From assembly GCF_002797735.1 (NCBI RefSeq), contig NZ_PGFG01000001.1:1674001-1738000 (forward strand): 64,000 bases of DNA, read 5' to 3'. Source of the stretch: Thermoflavifilum aggregans. Lineage in GTDB: Bacteria > Bacteroidota > Bacteroidia > Chitinophagales > Chitinophagaceae. Positions 45,010-54,676 of the stretch are shown here, piece by piece. The position numbers and the translations under genes are program-made. Under the pieces are notes generated by a model. The model did not search any database, was not told the DNA's origin, and was given only the letters and a program-made list of their open reading frames with translations. The stretch's first letter is position 1; each line of letters opens with the position of its first letter.

Positions 45010-45774
45010 ATGCGACTGGTTATCATAGGTTCAGGAAATATAGCTCATTTTTTTGCCTCCTGCTGGTCGGGACCACATCAAATCATCCGGATCATCAGCC
45101 GGAATTCGGCACACGCCAGTGCATTGGCTCATGCATTTCAGGCCAGCTATGGCACCAGTTATGATGAAATTCCACCTGATGCAGATGCATGCATACTGGC
45201 TGTAAATGATGATGCATTGACCGAAATAGCTGCAAAGTTAAGATTATCTCATCAACTGGTTGTACATACTTCTGGATCCGTGTCCATGGAAATTTTGCAG
45301 AAAATATCATCTCATCACGGAGTTATTTATCCTCTGCAGACCATACGCGCGGGTATTCCCGTCAGGCATGCATTTCCCGTGCTCATAGAAGCCAGTGATC
45401 CGGAAGCTAGACAGCTGATCCGCATGCTTGCGAGCCATATAAGTGATAAAATCTTGGAAGCAGATGCTGCCAAACGCAGGCAATATCATCTGGCAGCCGT
45501 TTACACAAATAATTTTGTATATCATTTGATGACTCAGGTAAGATGGTTTTGTGAAACGCATGAGCTTGCCTTTGATCTGCTCTTGCCTTTGTTGCATGAA
45601 ACCATCACGAGAATTATTGACTATCCACCCTTCAGCCAGCAAACCGGTCCGGCAAAACGAAACGATCAGCAAACTATCCAAACGCATGAGCAAATGCTGG
45701 CTGATCATCCTGCATTGCTCGAGTTATACCGCGTATTTACCGATCAGATCAGAAAACTTTATTCCGATGCATAA
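45010..45774 (+). CDS. Rossmann-like/DUF2520 family protein
   Basis: 254 residues: an N-terminal NAD(P)-binding domain with VIIGSGNIAHFFA, then the DUF2520 helical domain with HYPLQT-type GVIYPLQTIRAG, AVYTNNFVYHLM and TGPAKRNDQQTI. The fold is like F420/NADP oxidoreductases and ketopantoate reductases; the reaction is not known. The kdsC gene overlaps its end by 8 nt. Confidence 0.9.
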   Translation: MRLVIIGSGNIAHFFASCWSGPHQIIRIISRNSAHASALAHAFQASYGTSYDEIPPDADACILAVNDDALTEIAAKLRLSHQLVVHTSGSVSMEILQKISSHHGVIYPLQTIRAGIPVRHAFPVLIEASDPEARQLIRMLASHISDKILEADAAKRRQYHLAAVYTNNFVYHLMTQVRWFCETHELAFDLLLPLLHETITRIIDYPPFSQQTGPAKRNDQQTIQTHEQMLADHPALLELYRVFTDQIRKLYSDA

Positions 45775-46288
45775 ATCCATTACCACAGAAAAATTGTTGG
45801 AGTTATTTGCAAATATCCGCACGTTTATATTTGATGTAGATGGCGTGATGACAGATGGAAGACTATGGCTCACAGAAAACGGAGAAAACATTTGCCAGAT
45901 GCATATCCGCGATGGTTATGCTCTGCAGCTGGCAGTGAAAAAAGGCTATCGTGTAGCTGTTGTTACTGGCAGGGCATCGCAGGCAGTTGTAGCCCGGCTG
46001 CATTATCTGGGTATTGAAGATATTTTTACGTCCATCAGCGATAAGTTGATTTGTGTGGAACAATATTTGCAACAACATGGTCTGCAACCGGATTCTGTAT
46101 TGTATATGGGTGATGATACGCCTGATTTACCGGTTATGCAGCGGATAGGATTGCCTGTTTGCCCGGCCGATGCTGCTGATGATATAAAACGAATGGCTTT
46201 TTATATCTCGCCATTAAAAGGCGGTGAAGGATGTGTAAGGGATGTGATTGAAAAAACCCTCAAAATACAGCAGAAATGGACTGGATAA
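45767..46288 (+). CDS. kdsC: 3-deoxy-D-manno-octulosonate 8-phosphate phosphatase KdsC
   Basis: 173 residues of the HAD superfamily, type C0. FDVDGVMTDGRLWL gives the nucleophile and acid aspartates, VVTGRAS the second motif, and YMGDDTPDLPVM the metal aspartates. It hydrolyses KDO-8-P to KDO for lipopolysaccharide. The ATG at 45767 overlaps the upstream stop by 8 nt, so translation is coupled; an earlier open frame start lies inside the other gene and is not credible. Confidence 0.94.
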   Translation: MHKSITTEKLLELFANIRTFIFDVDGVMTDGRLWLTENGENICQMHIRDGYALQLAVKKGYRVAVVTGRASQAVVARLHYLGIEDIFTSISDKLICVEQYLQQHGLQPDSVLYMGDDTPDLPVMQRIGLPVCPADAADDIKRMAFYISPLKGGEGCVRDVIEKTLKIQQKWTG

Positions 46289-46337
46289 TTGACGATCAGA
46301 TGACCTTGATCCATGAATGAATCTGTAAGTTAGCCGT

Positions 46338-47279
46338 ATGCAAAAAATACGAAACTGGAAATATTTTTTCAAGCTCATCCGATATCCCAATCTGCTGTAC
46401 ATCATAGGTACACAGTATCTGTTGCGCTATGCCCTGATGAAGCCCGTATTTCAGCATGCAGGACTAGATTTCAGCTTGTCGGATGCTGGTTTTACATGGC
46501 TCGTTTTTTCCACCATCTGTATTGCCGCAGCCGGATATATCATTAACGATTATTTTGATTTAAACATTGATCAGATCAACAAACCCGGAAAGGTTATCAT
46601 TGACCGCTATATCCATCGCCGGTGGGCCCTTGCCTGGCATAGCATACTGAATCTGATAGGTCTCATTATTGCCGTTTATCTCTCCTGGCATCTGCACAGC
46701 TGGTGGATGTGGTTATGTCAGGCCATTTGCACCATTCTGCTTTGGTTTTATTCCATACATTTCAAACGATTACCTTTAGTTGGCAACCTGATTATTTCAG
46801 GATTGACCTCATTTACGCTTATTGTATTGCTCATTTATGAACCGCAGTTTTACAAATTTCCGCAAGCTAAGATGCTTTGGTCTCTGAACAGGTTGATATG
46901 GCTGTATGCAATATTTGCTTTTCTGCTTTCCATGGTGCGTGAAATAGTAAAAGATCTAGAAGATTTGTTTGGCGATAGCAAGGAAGGATGCCGCACGGCA
47001 CCCATCGTATGGGGCATTCAGGCATCAAAAATAATGGCTGTAGGTATTTTGATTGTATTTGAATTGCTGATGATTTATTGTATCTCTCAGGCCTTCCGGT
47101 TTCAATGGGTTATGGCTGGAGTGTATTTAATTCTGCTGGTATGGTTTCCGGTATTGCTGATAATGTTTTATCTGATACGAGCAATTGCTGTGCGGAATTA
47201 TCATGTAGTCAGCCAGCTGATTAAAGGTGTGATGCTTACCGGCATCATCTCCATGGCTGTATTATATTTGTATCTGTAG
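46338..47279 (+). CDS. UbiA-family prenyltransferase (geranylgeranylglycerol-phosphate type)
   Basis: 313 residues with about eight hydrophobic helices. The two Asp-rich motifs are NDYFDLNIDQINKPGK and KDLEDLFGDSKEGCRT. This pattern resembles the prenyltransferase Bacteroidota genomes annotate as geranylgeranylglycerol-phosphate geranylgeranyltransferase; aromatic-prenyl activity cannot be excluded. It sits in a cluster with kdsC and maf. Confidence 0.9.
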   Translation: MQKIRNWKYFFKLIRYPNLLYIIGTQYLLRYALMKPVFQHAGLDFSLSDAGFTWLVFSTICIAAAGYIINDYFDLNIDQINKPGKVIIDRYIHRRWALAWHSILNLIGLIIAVYLSWHLHSWWMWLCQAICTILLWFYSIHFKRLPLVGNLIISGLTSFTLIVLLIYEPQFYKFPQAKMLWSLNRLIWLYAIFAFLLSMVREIVKDLEDLFGDSKEGCRTAPIVWGIQASKIMAVGILIVFELLMIYCISQAFRFQWVMAGVYLILLVWFPVLLIMFYLIRAIAVRNYHVVSQLIKGVMLTGIISMAVLYLYL

Positions 47280-47293
47280 CTCTGCCAGTTGAT

Positions 47294-47920
47294 ATGTACA
47301 ATCAGAATCAGATGTCGTTTATTTTAGCCTCGGGTTCTCCCAGAAGAATCAGCTTATTGAAACAAGTTGGTTATGATTTTCAGGTCATTGTTTCGCATAC
47401 GGATGAAAATTTTCCGGATATGCTGCCTGCAGAAGAAGTGCCTGTATATATTGCCCGGAAAAAAGCCGCCGTGGTGGCGGAGCAGCAACACGACAATCAT
47501 TTGCCAGTATTGGCTGCTGATACCGTAGTAATTCTCGGACAGGAAATTATTGGCAAACCTGTATCAGAAGAGCAGGCTGTAGCTATGCTCAAAAAACTTT
47601 CGGGAAAAATGCATAGAGTTATGACGGGTGTGGTGCTCATGCATGATCAGAAAGTCATGACCTGTACGGAAGAAACGAAGGTTTGGTTCAAAGAGCTGAA
47701 AACAGATGAAATCCTGTATTATGTCGAACATTTTCAACCTTATGATAAAGCGGGAGCTTATGCCATTCAGGAATGGATCGGATTGACGGGTATTATCCGT
47801 ATTGAAGGTGATTATTACAATGTCATGGGGTTACCGGTTCACAAGGTCATGGACATGCTTCAATCATTAGGCATATTTCCATTATATGCCGAAAGATCGG
47901 CAAGTGGCAGTTCTACATAA
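47294..47920 (+). CDS. maf: Maf-family nucleotide pyrophosphatase
   Basis: 208 residues. Motifs ILASGSPRRISLLKQVG, DENF, AADTVVILG and YDKAGAYAIQEWIG mark the Maf/YhdE group, which hydrolyses dTTP/UTP to the monophosphates and affects septum formation. An earlier Met (MYNQNQM) gives the listed start. The last 61 nt overlap the 3' end of the kinase gene on the other strand. Confidence 0.95.
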   Translation: MYNQNQMSFILASGSPRRISLLKQVGYDFQVIVSHTDENFPDMLPAEEVPVYIARKKAAVVAEQQHDNHLPVLAADTVVILGQEIIGKPVSEEQAVAMLKKLSGKMHRVMTGVVLMHDQKVMTCTEETKVWFKELKTDEILYYVEHFQPYDKAGAYAIQEWIGLTGIIRIEGDYYNVMGLPVHKVMDMLQSLGIFPLYAERSASGSST

Positions 47921-50900
47921 AAAGTCGTTCCCTGTTGCCATTGGCTTTCAAACCAGATCCGGCCATTCCACTGTTCCACAATGCGCTTGCACATCGCCAG
48001 TCCAAGCCCCGTTCCGCTGCTTTTGGTCGTAAAATTCGGAAAAAAGATTTTTGATTTCAGTTCATCAGGAATTCCTGTACCATTGTCCTTTATCATGACA
48101 CATACTTTTCCGTCATAATCTTTAATCGCAACTTCAATGACGCCTTTTTTATGTTCAGGAATTGCCTGAAAAGCATTCTGCAGCAAGTTGTTGAATAGAC
48201 GGTTGATAGCTGTTTTATCAGCTTCCATCCAATAATTTTTTTCCGGTGCATCATAAATCAGCAAATGATGCTCATCATTCTGATACAGATGAATAACTGA
48301 ATCCAGCACTTCATTCAGGAGAAACAATTCCTTGTGATCACCTGATATTCTTGCAAATGCAGAAAAATCAGAGGCAATGAGTGCTAGGTGTTCAATTTGT
48401 TCAACCAGCATGTGTGTGGTTCTCAGCGTGAGTTCCTCCACATTGGGTGCATGTTCACGAATAGCCCTCTGCAGGTGTTGCAAGCTTAATTTCATCGGTG
48501 TAAGCGGATTCTTGATTTCATGTGCAACCTGCCGGGCCATTTCACGCCAAGCCAGTTCACGCTCACTTCTGGCAAGTGCTTCAGCACTTTTTTCCAGCTG
48601 ACGTACCATCTGGTTGAATTCTTTTACCAACATACCAATTTCATCATTACGGTTCCATACGATTTGTTCGTTAGTTTTATTCAGGCGGATGTTTTTCATT
48701 TTCTCTGCAATGAATGTAAAGGAACCTGTAACATAGCGGGTAATGAACAAAGCCAGCAGACCAGACAGCAGAAACATGAATGCATTCAGATTGATAAGTG
48801 CCATCAGAAAATTAGAAATTTCCTGATTTAGTTCACGCTGAGACGCAAAGAAAGGTATATTCAGGTAAAATATAGCCTCGCCGGCCTGATTTAAAATGGG
48901 AACATAACCAGAAAGGAAATACAGCTTACCAATGTGCTCCGGATGAATATACTGTACCATATTCTGCACATGCAACTGATAATATGCCTCCGGATTCATT
49001 TTGGATGATAACAAATTGCGGTCAAAAAGCAATTGTTCTGTGGAAAGCTGAATATTTCCATCAATATCATATAAGTTAACATCTACCCCGTGAATATCAG
49101 CTACTTTGAAAATCTGTTGCCTGATAATAGGATCATCAGGTGATTCTGTGAGCAAAAACGTTGAGTCTGGTCTGCTTAATAAATGATGCTGATCAAAAAT
49201 TTCCCTGATATCCTGTGTAAGGACATTCAGATTTTTAGTTAGTTGATCCTGTTGGTTTTTATGATATCTGTCAATGAAAAGAGATATTGTTGATATACCT
49301 AAAATAATAAAAGAAAATACTACGGTAAATATAATTACAAACTGAATCTGCGTGCGCAACGTAATGCGCATATAGTTACGCAGATGATCCCATTTCATTC
49401 CGGCTTTTACCAACAAATACAAAATTCTGTACAACCCTGCCAGAATCAAAAAAATCAGAAACAAATAAGCTACCAGGGTTACGAACTCAATAAATGCACG
49501 GTTTCGTTTGGAAACAACAATCAATCTGTTATTACCTGCTTTATACCATAGTTGTGAATAACCTCCCTCATTGCGAAATTCATATTCTGTCAGCGGAATA
49601 TCAGCTGGGCTGATAGATACCGGAAAAGGAATATCGTTGTAATGATATACCAGAATATTATTTTCGTACACAGCGTAGGAATAATCCCCCATATTCACCT
49701 GCGGCTGATTATCATCAGAGGATAGCAACACAGGAAATATTGCCAGATTCTTCTGCGTTTTTGGAGTAAGCTCATAAAACAAATATCCGCCGGGCTGTAT
49801 TGGATTTGTATCCTGTGAAATAATTTTTTCACCAAAATAATGATAATGGTTGTAGCCGGTTTCATAGTAAAATAATTTCGCAGATTGTTGATCTGTTTCA
49901 TTTCCTGCAATTGGCCTGGCTTTCAGCAGCAAAATACTTCGAATAGCTGAATAGCTGAGGGTATCATTATTAAATAATGGTTGATAACCTGCATTAAATG
50001 TGTAAATATGAATATCAAATTTGCTGATGAAGCTATTAAAATAGGTATTCAGCAAATAATTCACGAGAATATGCTTCGTAACGGGAGTTGGTGCAATAAA
50101 AAATTGTTGGATAAAAGTATCGCGCTGAATCCTGCTGGTAATATCGCTCAGAAAATATTCTGTATCCGGATCCTGAGGTTTGGCAAGGTTGAGAGCCAGA
50201 AGCCTGCGATTATCCTTTTCCCGCTGGTTGTTGAAATAAATGAGAATAGCTGTTGTACTTAAGGTGAGCAACAGCAACCAACTGACAAAAGGATTGAGTA
50301 TCCATTTTTTTTGTAATGCATAATCAATCAGATCCAACATCATGATATAGAAGATTGCCCAGAGCATCAGCACAAGATCATATCCAATGGCCGGATCATT
50401 CATATGAAACAAGAGCCAGATAAGGCCTATGGCGCCCAGTAAGGTATATTTCCGGTCGAATTCCCGTTGATGCAGTTGAGATAAAAATTCATTGAGCGTA
50501 CGGGAGAGGAAAAAGAAACAATAAATAATAAGTCCGATGGTTATAAAACCAACCAAACTATACACATTGTTGATGCTATAAAAATTGGTAACATCAAATG
50601 ATATTCTTGAATCTATAACCAGGCTTCTGATGAGATCAGAAAACAGCTGAGCCAGGTAAAGCAATGCAAACGAACAAACAACAGCCAGCCCATAGGTTTG
50701 AACGGGATTCATATCCGGTAGCCTGGCCTTTTGGTACTGACTTCTGAAAAACAAAATAATCCACACCAGCAGGATGGCATTTATGAGTACATCACCCAAT
50801 GATTTGAGCACAGTACTGGACGCATACACCTGTGCATTAAACAAACCAAATTCACGATAATGAAAGGGGAAGGGGAACAGATAACTGATTATTCTCAGCA

Positions 50901-51696
50901 ACAAAACCACTGCAATCAGGAAGATCAGTCCGTGCCAGCGTTTCCCGTAAGCCGAGAGGAAAGATGCGAACAGATTCAGAAATATACCCACGCATATCCA
51001 GGCCAGTACTTTCAGCAAAACGCTTAACATAGCCTGCTGGTGAACAGTTACAGAAGGCTGTTTATCAAGATAACATAATACCTTTCCTTCGCGATTATAA
51101 AGCGGGAATGAAGTAGGAGAGCGGGTAATGGTATATAGATGGGGAGGCAGCTGGGGCTCTCCCCAGAAGGATGCCTGCAGATATTTGTTTTCCTTGAAAT
51201 AACTTTCATAAACCGGCAGCAGTGCAATCAGGGTTTTCTCTCCAGCATAGAGTCCACCCAAATTCTCTTTTATCAATTCAAAACTACCCCGATCATTCTG
51301 GAGATAGTAACTTCCTTCGCTCAACTGAAGGGCTGATGACGGAACGTTTATTCGGTTGGTATTCCAGAACGTTTCCCAGCTGTCAGAGAAAATAAACAAA
51401 TAAATACCGGTACGATCGGGATCAAGTTCATCCAGCAAATGCTGGTCATAGCTTCTTCGCAGCAGCTGATTGATAAGGGCATTGCGCAGAACAATGCTTT
51501 GCACTTTGTTTTCCCGTTCACGCAGATGCTGCTGAATAGAAGCAACAACCCGCTGATCAGAAGAGTAATAAGACCAGTAATGATCAACCAGAAAAGCCAG
51601 CGTGAGCAGCCAGGCGGCTCCGATAAGCAGATAGCCATTTCTCCACAAAAAGCGTTTGAAGTCCTGCGGGGAAAACATGTGAATGAGGTTAAACAT
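47860..51696 (-). CDS. Very large NtrY-like sensor histidine kinase
   Basis: 1278 residues. The N-terminal two-thirds contain an anchor, a large extracytoplasmic part (about 30-230), several hydrophobic helices (about 235-510), a further extracytoplasmic region, another helix pair near 770-870 and a second sensor-like loop. A HAMP segment (about 1000-1050) leads into a dimerisation/phosphorylation domain with HEIKNPLTPMKLSL (His near residue 1065) and an ATPase domain with NLLQNAFQA, DNGTGIP and GTGLGLAMCKRIV. The His region is of the NtrY/AtoS kind, which usually pairs with sigma-54 regulators. The partner is not next to it. Confidence 0.9.
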   Translation of the reverse strand: MFNLIHMFSPQDFKRFLWRNGYLLIGAAWLLTLAFLVDHYWSYYSSDQRVVASIQQHLRERENKVQSIVLRNALINQLLRRSYDQHLLDELDPDRTGIYLFIFSDSWETFWNTNRINVPSSALQLSEGSYYLQNDRGSFELIKENLGGLYAGEKTLIALLPVYESYFKENKYLQASFWGEPQLPPHLYTITRSPTSFPLYNREGKVLCYLDKQPSVTVHQQAMLSVLLKVLAWICVGIFLNLFASFLSAYGKRWHGLIFLIAVVLLLRIISYLFPFPFHYREFGLFNAQVYASSTVLKSLGDVLINAILLVWIILFFRSQYQKARLPDMNPVQTYGLAVVCSFALLYLAQLFSDLIRSLVIDSRISFDVTNFYSINNVYSLVGFITIGLIIYCFFFLSRTLNEFLSQLHQREFDRKYTLLGAIGLIWLLFHMNDPAIGYDLVLMLWAIFYIMMLDLIDYALQKKWILNPFVSWLLLLTLSTTAILIYFNNQREKDNRRLLALNLAKPQDPDTEYFLSDITSRIQRDTFIQQFFIAPTPVTKHILVNYLLNTYFNSFISKFDIHIYTFNAGYQPLFNNDTLSYSAIRSILLLKARPIAGNETDQQSAKLFYYETGYNHYHYFGEKIISQDTNPIQPGGYLFYELTPKTQKNLAIFPVLLSSDDNQPQVNMGDYSYAVYENNILVYHYNDIPFPVSISPADIPLTEYEFRNEGGYSQLWYKAGNNRLIVVSKRNRAFIEFVTLVAYLFLIFLILAGLYRILYLLVKAGMKWDHLRNYMRITLRTQIQFVIIFTVVFSFIILGISTISLFIDRYHKNQQDQLTKNLNVLTQDIREIFDQHHLLSRPDSTFLLTESPDDPIIRQQIFKVADIHGVDVNLYDIDGNIQLSTEQLLFDRNLLSSKMNPEAYYQLHVQNMVQYIHPEHIGKLYFLSGYVPILNQAGEAIFYLNIPFFASQRELNQEISNFLMALINLNAFMFLLSGLLALFITRYVTGSFTFIAEKMKNIRLNKTNEQIVWNRNDEIGMLVKEFNQMVRQLEKSAEALARSERELAWREMARQVAHEIKNPLTPMKLSLQHLQRAIREHAPNVEELTLRTTHMLVEQIEHLALIASDFSAFARISGDHKELFLLNEVLDSVIHLYQNDEHHLLIYDAPEKNYWMEADKTAINRLFNNLLQNAFQAIPEHKKGVIEVAIKDYDGKVCVMIKDNGTGIPDELKSKIFFPNFTTKSSGTGLGLAMCKRIVEQWNGRIWFESQWQQGTTFYVELPLADLSAYNGNMPND

Positions 51697-51717
51697 CTAC
51701 AGCAAAACTGCTTGGAT

Positions 51718-52491
51718 TCAGGCTCCAGATGCCGACTTTACCTTTTCCCAGATGGCATCCATTTCTTGCAGATTCAGTTGCGTAATTTCTTTTCCGGTCT
51801 GTTTAATATACTGTTCCATCAACTGAAAACGATTTTTGAATTTGCGGTTAGCCGCTTCCAGTGCTTTTTCTGCATCTACCCGAAGAAATCTTGCATAATT
51901 GACCAGGGCAAAAAGCAAATCACCCAACTCTTCCTCGATCTGTTGCTGATGATGCCGGGCAATAGCTTCCTGCAATTCTGCAATTTCTTCCTGTACTTTT
52001 TCCCACACTTGATCTGTATTTTCCCATTCAAAACCCACCTGTGCAGCCTTTTCCTGCAGCCTGATAGCTTTTACCAGAGCCGGCAGGGAAGAGGGTACTC
52101 CACTCAATACGGATGATTTACCTTCCTGAAGTTTGATTTGCTCCCAGTTGCGTTTTACTTCTTCTGCATCGGCCACTGTCCGTTCACCATAAATATGCGG
52201 ATGACGCTCTATGAGTTTCTGGCAAAGCTTTTCGATGACCTCTGTAATATCAAATTGTTGCTGTTCACTTGCAATACGCGCATAAAAAACGAGATGCAGC
52301 AGCACATCACCAGTTTCTTCACGCAGTGCCTGCCAGTCGTGCAAATCAATGGCTTCTGTGAGCTCATACACTTCTTCAAGGGTGAGCTGACGCAGGGATT
52401 CAAGCGTTTGTTTCCTGTCCCACGGACATTTCTCACGCAGCTCATCCATGATAGACAACAACTTTTCAAAAGCTTCACCTGCTTTTCCCAT
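51718..52491 (-). CDS. mazG: MazG nucleoside triphosphate pyrophosphohydrolase
   Basis: 257 residues with two MazG domains. The first shows KCPWDRKQT and the metal site EEVYELTEAIDLHDWQALREETGDVLLHLVFYA; the second has EEIAELQEAIARHHQQQIEEELGDLLFALVNYAR. The enzyme removes pyrophosphate from abnormal NTPs. It lies 21 nt upstream of the large kinase, same strand, so may be co-transcribed. Confidence 0.95.
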   Translation of the reverse strand: MGKAGEAFEKLLSIMDELREKCPWDRKQTLESLRQLTLEEVYELTEAIDLHDWQALREETGDVLLHLVFYARIASEQQQFDITEVIEKLCQKLIERHPHIYGERTVADAEEVKRNWEQIKLQEGKSSVLSGVPSSLPALVKAIRLQEKAAQVGFEWENTDQVWEKVQEEIAELQEAIARHHQQQIEEELGDLLFALVNYARFLRVDAEKALEAANRKFKNRFQLMEQYIKQTGKEITQLNLQEMDAIWEKVKSASGA

Positions 52492-52552
52492 AGTCGTTGG
52501 TTTTGGGGGTTAGGCAGGTAAAGTTAAAGGTTGGAGCCGGAACGGAAAAACT

Positions 52553-52699
52553 TTATTCCCTGCGTAACAATCCTAGTAACAAAAATACGATACCTAAAGC
52601 CAAAGCCAGATGAATCAACCCATGAAGGGCAAACAGAAAAACTGCTATCAGCCAGAATATTGCTGAGATAGCTGCCAGCAAATAAAACAGGGCACGCAT
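52553..52699 (-). CDS. Small two-helix membrane protein (lmo0937 family)
   Basis: 48 residues from MRALFYLLAAISAIFW. Two hydrophobic helices joined by HGLIHLAL and a basic end GLLRRE match the lmo0937-type small membrane proteins, whose function is unknown. A longer frame from 52762 adds a basic, non-conserved extension. It lies upstream of mazG with about 60 nt between them. Confidence 0.75.
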   Translation of the reverse strand: MRALFYLLAAISAIFWLIAVFLFALHGLIHLALALGIVFLLLGLLRRE

Positions 52700-52772
52700 A
52701 ATTTTTTTTGTAAAATATATATTCTTTGTGAAAAGAAAAACCTTCTGTTTCGGAGGAGTCACGGTTATGCTC

Positions 52773-52780
52773 TATCTTTG
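52773..52780 (+). promoter_or_regulatory. TATCTTTG box of the ClC gene
   Basis: TAnnTTTG box 22 nt before the ATG at 52803. A TTT at 52748-52750 is a weak -33 candidate at 22 nt. Confidence 0.5.
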
Positions 52781-52802
52781 CCCCCGGAGAGGTTAAAGAT
52801 GC

Positions 52803-54653
52803 ATGCAAAAGTTCAGATCTTATTTTAGATTCCTCAGGCTGGTGTTGAGAATGCAACATCAGACGGAAGATGTGCTCCAACAACATGAAATTCCGCTCAG
52901 CTGGTTAAAGGCCAAGCTCACACGCCAGCAATTTTTGATCCTTTCGGGTATCCTGGTGGGACTGACCACGGGCTTTGCCAGTGTGTTGCTGAAAACACTG
53001 GTACATAAAATCACTGTGCTTATCACGCAGGATTACCATTTTCGTTACCAGCTCATGTTCTATTTGATCTTCCCTTTTACGGGCATCATCATCACCGTGC
53101 TGGTGGTGCACTTTCTTTTTAAGGATAAAGATGGAAAGGGGATAGCGGCCGTCCTGTATGAGATTGCCCATAAGTCGGCCATCGTTCCTGCCTACAAGAT
53201 GTATCGCCAGATCATTGCCAGTGCCTTGACCGTGGGATTTGGCGGATCGGCAGGGCTGGAAAGCCCGATTGCCGTAACCGGTGCCGCTATCGGGTCGAAT
53301 TACGCCCGTACCTATCAACTGCCCTTTAAAGAGCGTACTTTGCTGCTGGCGGCAGGTTCGGCCGCGGGTATTGCATCGGCATTTAATGCGCCCATCGCCG
53401 GCGTCATGTTTTCGATCGAGATCATCCTCTCGGGCGTGGTGTTTTCCGATTTCGTGCCCCTCATCATTGCGTCGGTATCGGGCACGCTGGTATCGAAGAT
53501 GATCCTCAATGAACAAATTCTTTTGCATTTCAACCTGCAACAAAGCTTTGACTATCGAAACACGCCTTTTTACCTACTGCTGGGTATATGTTGTGGAGTT
53601 TACTCCCGCTATTATACTGTCTTGGCCCTGCGATTGGAACATTATTTCAAACGCTTTAAGCGTCATCAATACCTGCGGAAAGCAGCCATCGGCGGATCCA
53701 TTCTGGCCCTCAGCTGCTTTTTATTTCCTCCGCTGTTTGGCGACGGATATGGGTTCGTCAAAACCCTAGCCAATCAGGGGCCTGAACAATTGATGCAGAT
53801 CAGCCTGTTTGCTCCGCTGGTGCACCACCATTGGGCTATCCTGGCTTTCGTGGGATGCATTGCCCTGGTAAAAGTCTTTGCCACATCGGCCACTATTTTT
53901 GGTGGAGGCAGTGGAGGAAATTTTGCGCCTTCTTTATTTGCCGGGGCTTTCGTTGGGTATTTCTTTTCCAGGCTAATGGTGGACTTGCATATTTTTCCGC
54001 TGCCGGTTGCCAATTTCACGATCGTGGGCATGGCCGGCGTGATGAGCGGCATCCTGTATGCGCCACTGACCAGCATTTTCTTGATCGCTGAAGTAACCGG
54101 TGGTTATGAATTGTTTATTCCCTTGATGATTGTTTCCATTGTCTCTTATGTCATTGTTAGACGCTTTTCTCATTATTCACTGGAATTGGAAGAATATGTA
54201 AAGGAAGGGAAAATATTTACTCGGCATTACGATAGCCATATTTTATCGATGCTGCAGGTCAAAGACCTGATCGACCGATCGGTTCCGCAGGTGCTGCCCG
54301 ATACCACGCTATACCAGATGCTTGATCTGATACAACATGACCCTCATCTGTTCTTTGCTGTTGTGGATGAGCAGCATACCCTGCAGGGTGTGGTGACCTT
54401 TGATGATATCAAAGAAATCATCTTTTCACAGGAAAAAGAAAAATTAAATTACAAAATCAAAGCCTTCATGCATGCACCACCAACCACCATTCAGGTAAAT
54501 GAAAACATGAATCGGGTCATGGAAAAGTTCGAAACCACAGGAAGTTTGTACTTGCCAGTGTTCAGTGGGAAACAATACCTGGGCTTCCTGTCTAAATCGG
54601 CTATACTGGATGCATACCGCACTACCCTGAAAGCCTATTCTCAGGAAGCCTGA
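52803..54653 (+). CDS. ClC-family chloride channel/antiporter with CBS domains
   Basis: 616 residues with the ClC membrane domain (about 50-455) and two C-terminal CBS domains (about 480-605). Selectivity regions are recognisable: GSAGLESPIAVTGAAIGSN carries the gating-type Glu in a GLESP form instead of GREGP, and GGSGGNFAPSLFAGAFVGYF is the second. The GSGIP-type serine loop appears as GKGIA. The CBS pair may sense nucleotides or ionic strength. Transport of chloride or fluoride is not decidable. A TATCTTTG box precedes it. Confidence 0.92.
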   Translation: MQKFRSYFRFLRLVLRMQHQTEDVLQQHEIPLSWLKAKLTRQQFLILSGILVGLTTGFASVLLKTLVHKITVLITQDYHFRYQLMFYLIFPFTGIIITVLVVHFLFKDKDGKGIAAVLYEIAHKSAIVPAYKMYRQIIASALTVGFGGSAGLESPIAVTGAAIGSNYARTYQLPFKERTLLLAAGSAAGIASAFNAPIAGVMFSIEIILSGVVFSDFVPLIIASVSGTLVSKMILNEQILLHFNLQQSFDYRNTPFYLLLGICCGVYSRYYTVLALRLEHYFKRFKRHQYLRKAAIGGSILALSCFLFPPLFGDGYGFVKTLANQGPEQLMQISLFAPLVHHHWAILAFVGCIALVKVFATSATIFGGGSGGNFAPSLFAGAFVGYFFSRLMVDLHIFPLPVANFTIVGMAGVMSGILYAPLTSIFLIAEVTGGYELFIPLMIVSIVSYVIVRRFSHYSLELEEYVKEGKIFTRHYDSHILSMLQVKDLIDRSVPQVLPDTTLYQMLDLIQHDPHLFFAVVDEQHTLQGVVTFDDIKEIIFSQEKEKLNYKIKAFMHAPPTTIQVNENMNRVMEKFETTGSLYLPVFSGKQYLGFLSKSAILDAYRTTLKAYSQEA

Positions 54654-54676
54654 AGGGGTAAAATAAACTTTAAACT

